Shown: positions 62,314 through 64,000 of the stretch, one piece after another
Position numbering within the stretch: position 1 is the stretch's first letter
Layout of the letters: the number at the start of each line of letters is the position of its first letter
NCBI RefSeq assembly: GCF_012027495.1
Contig: NZ_SNUK01000003.1
Coordinates: 248,001-312,000 of the forward strand
Origin: Thermococcus sp. JdF3
Lineage (GTDB): Archaea; Methanobacteriota_B; Thermococci; Thermococcales; Thermococcaceae
Reading direction: 5' to 3'
DNA: 64,000 nucleotides
The notes under the pieces: model-generated
The model's database searches: none
The model's input: only the letters and a program-made list of their open reading frames with translations
Told to the model about the DNA's origin: nothing
Program-made: the position numbers and the translations under genes

Positions 62314-62799
62314 TTACTCAATCTTGACTTCGAAGCCCTCTCCCTCCTCCTTCTTGGGGGCCTTCTTGGGTATCTCTATCTCAAGGACGCCGTTGTTGTA
62401 GCGGGCCTTGGTCTTCTCCGGGATGACCTCCTCCGGCAGTCTGATGACCCTTCTGTAACCGCTGTAGTAGCGCTCGATCCTTATGGCTCCCTCGGTTTCA
62501 AGCTCCTTCTCGCGCTTCACCTGGGCCTCGAGATAGACGGTGTCCCCCGTAACGCGGAGCTTGATGTCCTCCCTGCGCACTCCCGGAAGCTCGACGGTTA
62601 TGATGAACCTGTCACCGCGGTCGAAGATGTCCACGAAGGGCTCGCGCCAGGTCTCGCTGACGAACTCGTAGCGCTCGGGCTCCCGGGTGCTCCAGAGCCG
62701 CGGTCCATGGAAGACGTCCCTAAAGATGGCGTCGATCTCCTCCTGTATCTCCCTCATCAGGTCAAAGGGGTCCCAGTAGCGGTCCCTCCTCCAGACCAT
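62314..62799 (-). CDS. Small heat-shock protein Hsp20
   Basis: A 161-aa alpha-crystallin-type chaperone. N-terminal arm WDPFDLMREIQEEIDAIFRD, core domain with FIITVELPGVRREDIKLRV and VRLPEEVIP-like strand, and the C-terminal IxI motif LEIEIPKK. Oligomers bind unfolding proteins. A quasi-palindrome just upstream (62817-62845) resembles a Phr heat-shock operator, and the gene is next to VAT as in Pyrococcus. Confidence 0.95.
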   Translation of the reverse strand: MVWRRDRYWDPFDLMREIQEEIDAIFRDVFHGPRLWSTREPERYEFVSETWREPFVDIFDRGDRFIITVELPGVRREDIKLRVTGDTVYLEAQVKREKELETEGAIRIERYYSGYRRVIRLPEEVIPEKTKARYNNGVLEIEIPKKAPKKEEGEGFEVKIE

Positions 62800-62816
62800 A
62801 CTCCCACCCCCCTCAA

Positions 62817-62845
62817 CCTTTTGGTTACCAGTAGTTACTAAAAGG
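62817..62845 (-). promoter_or_regulatory. Phr-like heat-shock operator upstream of hsp20
   Basis: A 29-bp quasi-palindrome, CCTTTTGGTTAC at one end and GTTACTAAAAGG at the other, symmetric at 24 of 29 positions. It sits between the TATA box (reverse CTTTTTAAAC, 62851-62860) and the hsp20 start, overlapping the likely transcription start, as repressor sites of the Phr type do. On the reverse strand it contains TTTA and TGGTAA elements recalled for Pyrococcus Phr. Confidence 0.6.
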
Positions 62846-62969
62846 GAAGAGTTTAAAAAGTTTTGTGTTCATAAATGGACATTAAAGAAGAGCCAGAGAC
62901 ATAGCGGGGATGTGGAAAAACTACAACATTATACGGACTGTGATTGGAAGAAGTACAAAGAGGGAGGGG

Positions 62970-63061
62970 GGAAGCTTGGGGCACCACCCCCTTCGTTCTT
63001 TCTTGAGGGAGACCTCAAGCTTCCGGGCAGCGGGCGTTCCTACCAGGGCCCGCAACGCTGC
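62970..63061. ncRNA. Candidate structured RNA between hsp20 and the nuclease gene
   Basis: An outer 9-bp repeat GGAAGCTTG (62970-62978) / CAAGCTTCC (63016-63024) encloses GGGG-cacca-CCCC (62978-62990) and a 7-bp hairpin CTTGAGG-gaga-CCTCAAG (63002-63019) with a GNRA-type loop; outer and inner stems compete for CAAG. It is followed by GCGGGC/GCCCGC (63030-63053) with alternative pairing GCAGCG/CGCTGC. Strand is uncertain; a reverse TATA-like TAATATATAT (63121-63131) would suit a minus-strand transcript. Confidence 0.35.
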
Positions 63062-63094
63062 TACGTACAAACTTAAATGTTGGTCGCCCACTTC

Positions 63095-63120
63095 TCCTGC
63101 ACTGTAATGTAAGTGCAGGA
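63095..63120. promoter_or_regulatory. 26-bp palindrome with adjacent TATA-like element
   Basis: TCCTGCACT (63095-63103) and AGTGCAGGA (63112-63120) form a perfect 9-bp inverted repeat around gtaatgta. On the reverse strand a TATA-like run lies just upstream (63121-63132), so the palindrome would cover the transcription start. It could also be a terminator of the nuclease gene, but there is no T-tract on the required side. Confidence 0.5.
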
Positions 63121-63164
63121 TATATATTAATCTTTCGCGTTCTTTGTTGTACATTCAACAACGA

Positions 63165-64000
63165 TTAAAAAGTTCGGTTAAAAAATTTCCAGTACCCCGA
63201 CAATGTTGTGGTGGATTCGATAGCCGTTGATTCGTATCCAATCCCATTAAGAATCCTTGCAAACTCCTCGGCAAAGCCGTAAACTGTGAAAACCCTCTCC
63301 GGGTTTACCCGTTCCACGATCCTCATCAGCTCCCAGAAGTCGGCGTGGTTGCTGAGCTTGAGGGTTCCAAAACCGGAAACCGTCAGCTCCCAGGGCGAGA
63401 GGGAGTTCTCAACCTTGGGCGAGCGGTAGGAACGGAGGAGGACTTCACCATCTGCCGAGATGTTGCCGAAGGAAAGGCCGAACTTCGAATAAACGCGCGC
63501 CACTTTAACCATCTCCCGCGAGGCCCTGACGGTGTAGCCGTGAAGGTCGAGTATCTTCATGACTTCCTGAGCTTTCCCCATCTGGTTGACGTAAAGAACC
63601 GGTTTTTTGCCCCTCTCCAGCGCCTCCTCGACGAAGGCGATTAGCTTTTTCTCGGCTTCCCGCGGCGTTGGAAACGTGAAGTGCGGAACGCCAAAGGTGG
63701 CCTCGATTATCAGAAAGTCCGCCCTCGGGAAGCGGCTCTTCTCGGCCGTTCTGAGCTTGAACCACTTGGTGTCGCCGGTGTAGAACAGCGTCCCGTTCTC
63801 GAGCCACAGCTTTATTCCGGCCGAGCCGAGCATATGGCCGGCTGGATAGAGCTTCGCCTTGAAATCGCCGAGGTAGAAGGTCTTTCCGAACTCGATTTCC
63901 CTGTAGAAGCCGCCCTTTCGGAGGTGGCTAAGGAACTTGGTCGCCCTGGTGGAGTAGATAACCTCTCCGCTGACGAAGTGGTCCGTGTGGGCGTGGCTCT
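63165..64000 (-). CDS. MBL-fold nuclease, beta-CASP-like (5' end beyond the window)
   Basis: At least 278 residues, with the start outside the window. Visible MBL motifs are SHAHTDHF (motif II), GHMLGSAGIK and FYTGDTKW (motif IV-like), then a beta-CASP-like insert and the late histidine in KLSNHADFWELM. It resembles the archaeal MBL exonucleases related to mRNA 3'-processing factors and to Artemis-type nucleases. The substrate (RNA or DNA) is not decided by sequence. Confidence 0.8.
   Translation of the reverse strand, partial: SHAHTDHFVSGEVIYSTRATKFLSHLRKGGFYREIEFGKTFYLGDFKAKLYPAGHMLGSAGIKLWLENGTLFYTGDTKWFKLRTAEKSRFPRADFLIIEATFGVPHFTFPTPREAEKKLIAFVEEALERGKKPVLYVNQMGKAQEVMKILDLHGYTVRASREMVKVARVYSKFGLSFGNISADGEVLLRSYRSPKVENSLSPWELTVSGFGTLKLSNHADFWELMRIVERVNPERVFTVYGFAEEFARILNGIGYESTAIESTTTLSGYWKFFNRTF

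Larger units (their letters stand above)
62800..63164. other. 365-bp gene-free interval between hsp20 and the nuclease gene
   Basis: The interval holds the hsp20 promoter and operator, a cluster of hairpins (62970-63061), a palindrome with a TATA-like flank (63095-63132), and nothing else coding that I can support. A reverse-strand open frame crosses it but has no ribosome binding site and would run through the hairpins. Confidence 0.6.

Noticed and set aside
62921-63154. 77-codon minus-strand frame through the hsp20-nuclease gap
   Set aside because: No ribosome binding site at the start, and it runs across the stem-loops and palindrome, which explain the interval better.

Overview
The window is chromosomal DNA from a hyperthermophilic euryarchaeon of the order Thermococcales, most likely a GC-rich Thermococcus. 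The signs are an ADP-dependent phosphofructokinase, archaeosine tRNA-guanine transglycosylase, aTrm56, archaeal-type NadM, MptE, prefoldin alpha, a VAT/CDC48 ATPase next to hsp20, XerA, an archaetidylinositol-phosphate-synthase-type CDP-alcohol transferase, archaeal TATA boxes about 25-30 bp upstream of starts, and purine-rich GGTGA-type ribosome binding sites. Genes are densely packed on both strands, with short overlaps in operons and many convergent pairs that overlap at their 3' ends. I cannot name the species.

Layout. 0-9.3 kb: a stand-alone ThiI-like PP-loop protein, a VapBC-type toxin-antitoxin pair, full-length ThiI, a nitroreductase, a maleate-isomerase-like protein, ADP-phosphofructokinase, a DUF4143 AAA ATPase with a twin-palindrome promoter, and a Toprim/coiled-coil gene in an operon with xerA. 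9.4-16 kb: a membrane glycosyltransferase, SfsA, an M42 aminopeptidase, an XPD-like helicase and small unknowns. 16.2-20.4 kb: tRNA-Leu(GAG), a DUF835 protein, tRNA-Lys(CTT) directly upstream of a DEAD-box helicase whose leader can form a long hairpin, a second AAA ATPase with another twin palindrome, a 380-bp gap holding a multi-branched foldable element, and tRNA-Val(TAC).

20.4-34 kb: archaeosine TGT, a PiT phosphate transporter, a glycosyltransferase, a region that looks less GC-rich (KaiC-like ATPase, small unknown, sugar epimerase, secreted DUF2341 protein) bordered by an IS200/IS605-like end relic, prefoldin alpha, a HAD hydrolase, the lipid-synthesis transferase, aTrm56, a transglutaminase-fold lipoprotein without its expected cysteine, SAM hydrolase and NadM. 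34-50 kb is accessory: an antitoxin-like orphan over a truncated ORF, an MFS transporter, five GNAT acetyltransferase loci of which two are broken, an M29 peptidase, a probably autoregulated three-gene operon, an internally duplicated lipoprotein, CPBP-like membrane proteins, a TldD/PmbA C-terminal domain on a membrane anchor, a methyltransferase and a nitrilase-family enzyme. 50-56 kb is a complete dpp/opp-type ABC importer operon. 56-64 kb holds MptE, LSm, MobB and JAMM genes, two related 49-residue microproteins, the heat-shock pair VAT and hsp20, a structured intergenic region, and the start-truncated gene of an MBL/beta-CASP-type nuclease.

No single segment is clearly a new defence or mobile system. 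The strongest unexplained signals are the twin palindromes that end exactly at the start codons of two AAA ATPases, the palindrome-controlled 49-aa microprotein next to its paralogue, the foldable intergenic elements at about 20.0 and 63.0 kb, the Toprim-XerA operon, and a regulator whose operator-like motif recurs before the next gene.
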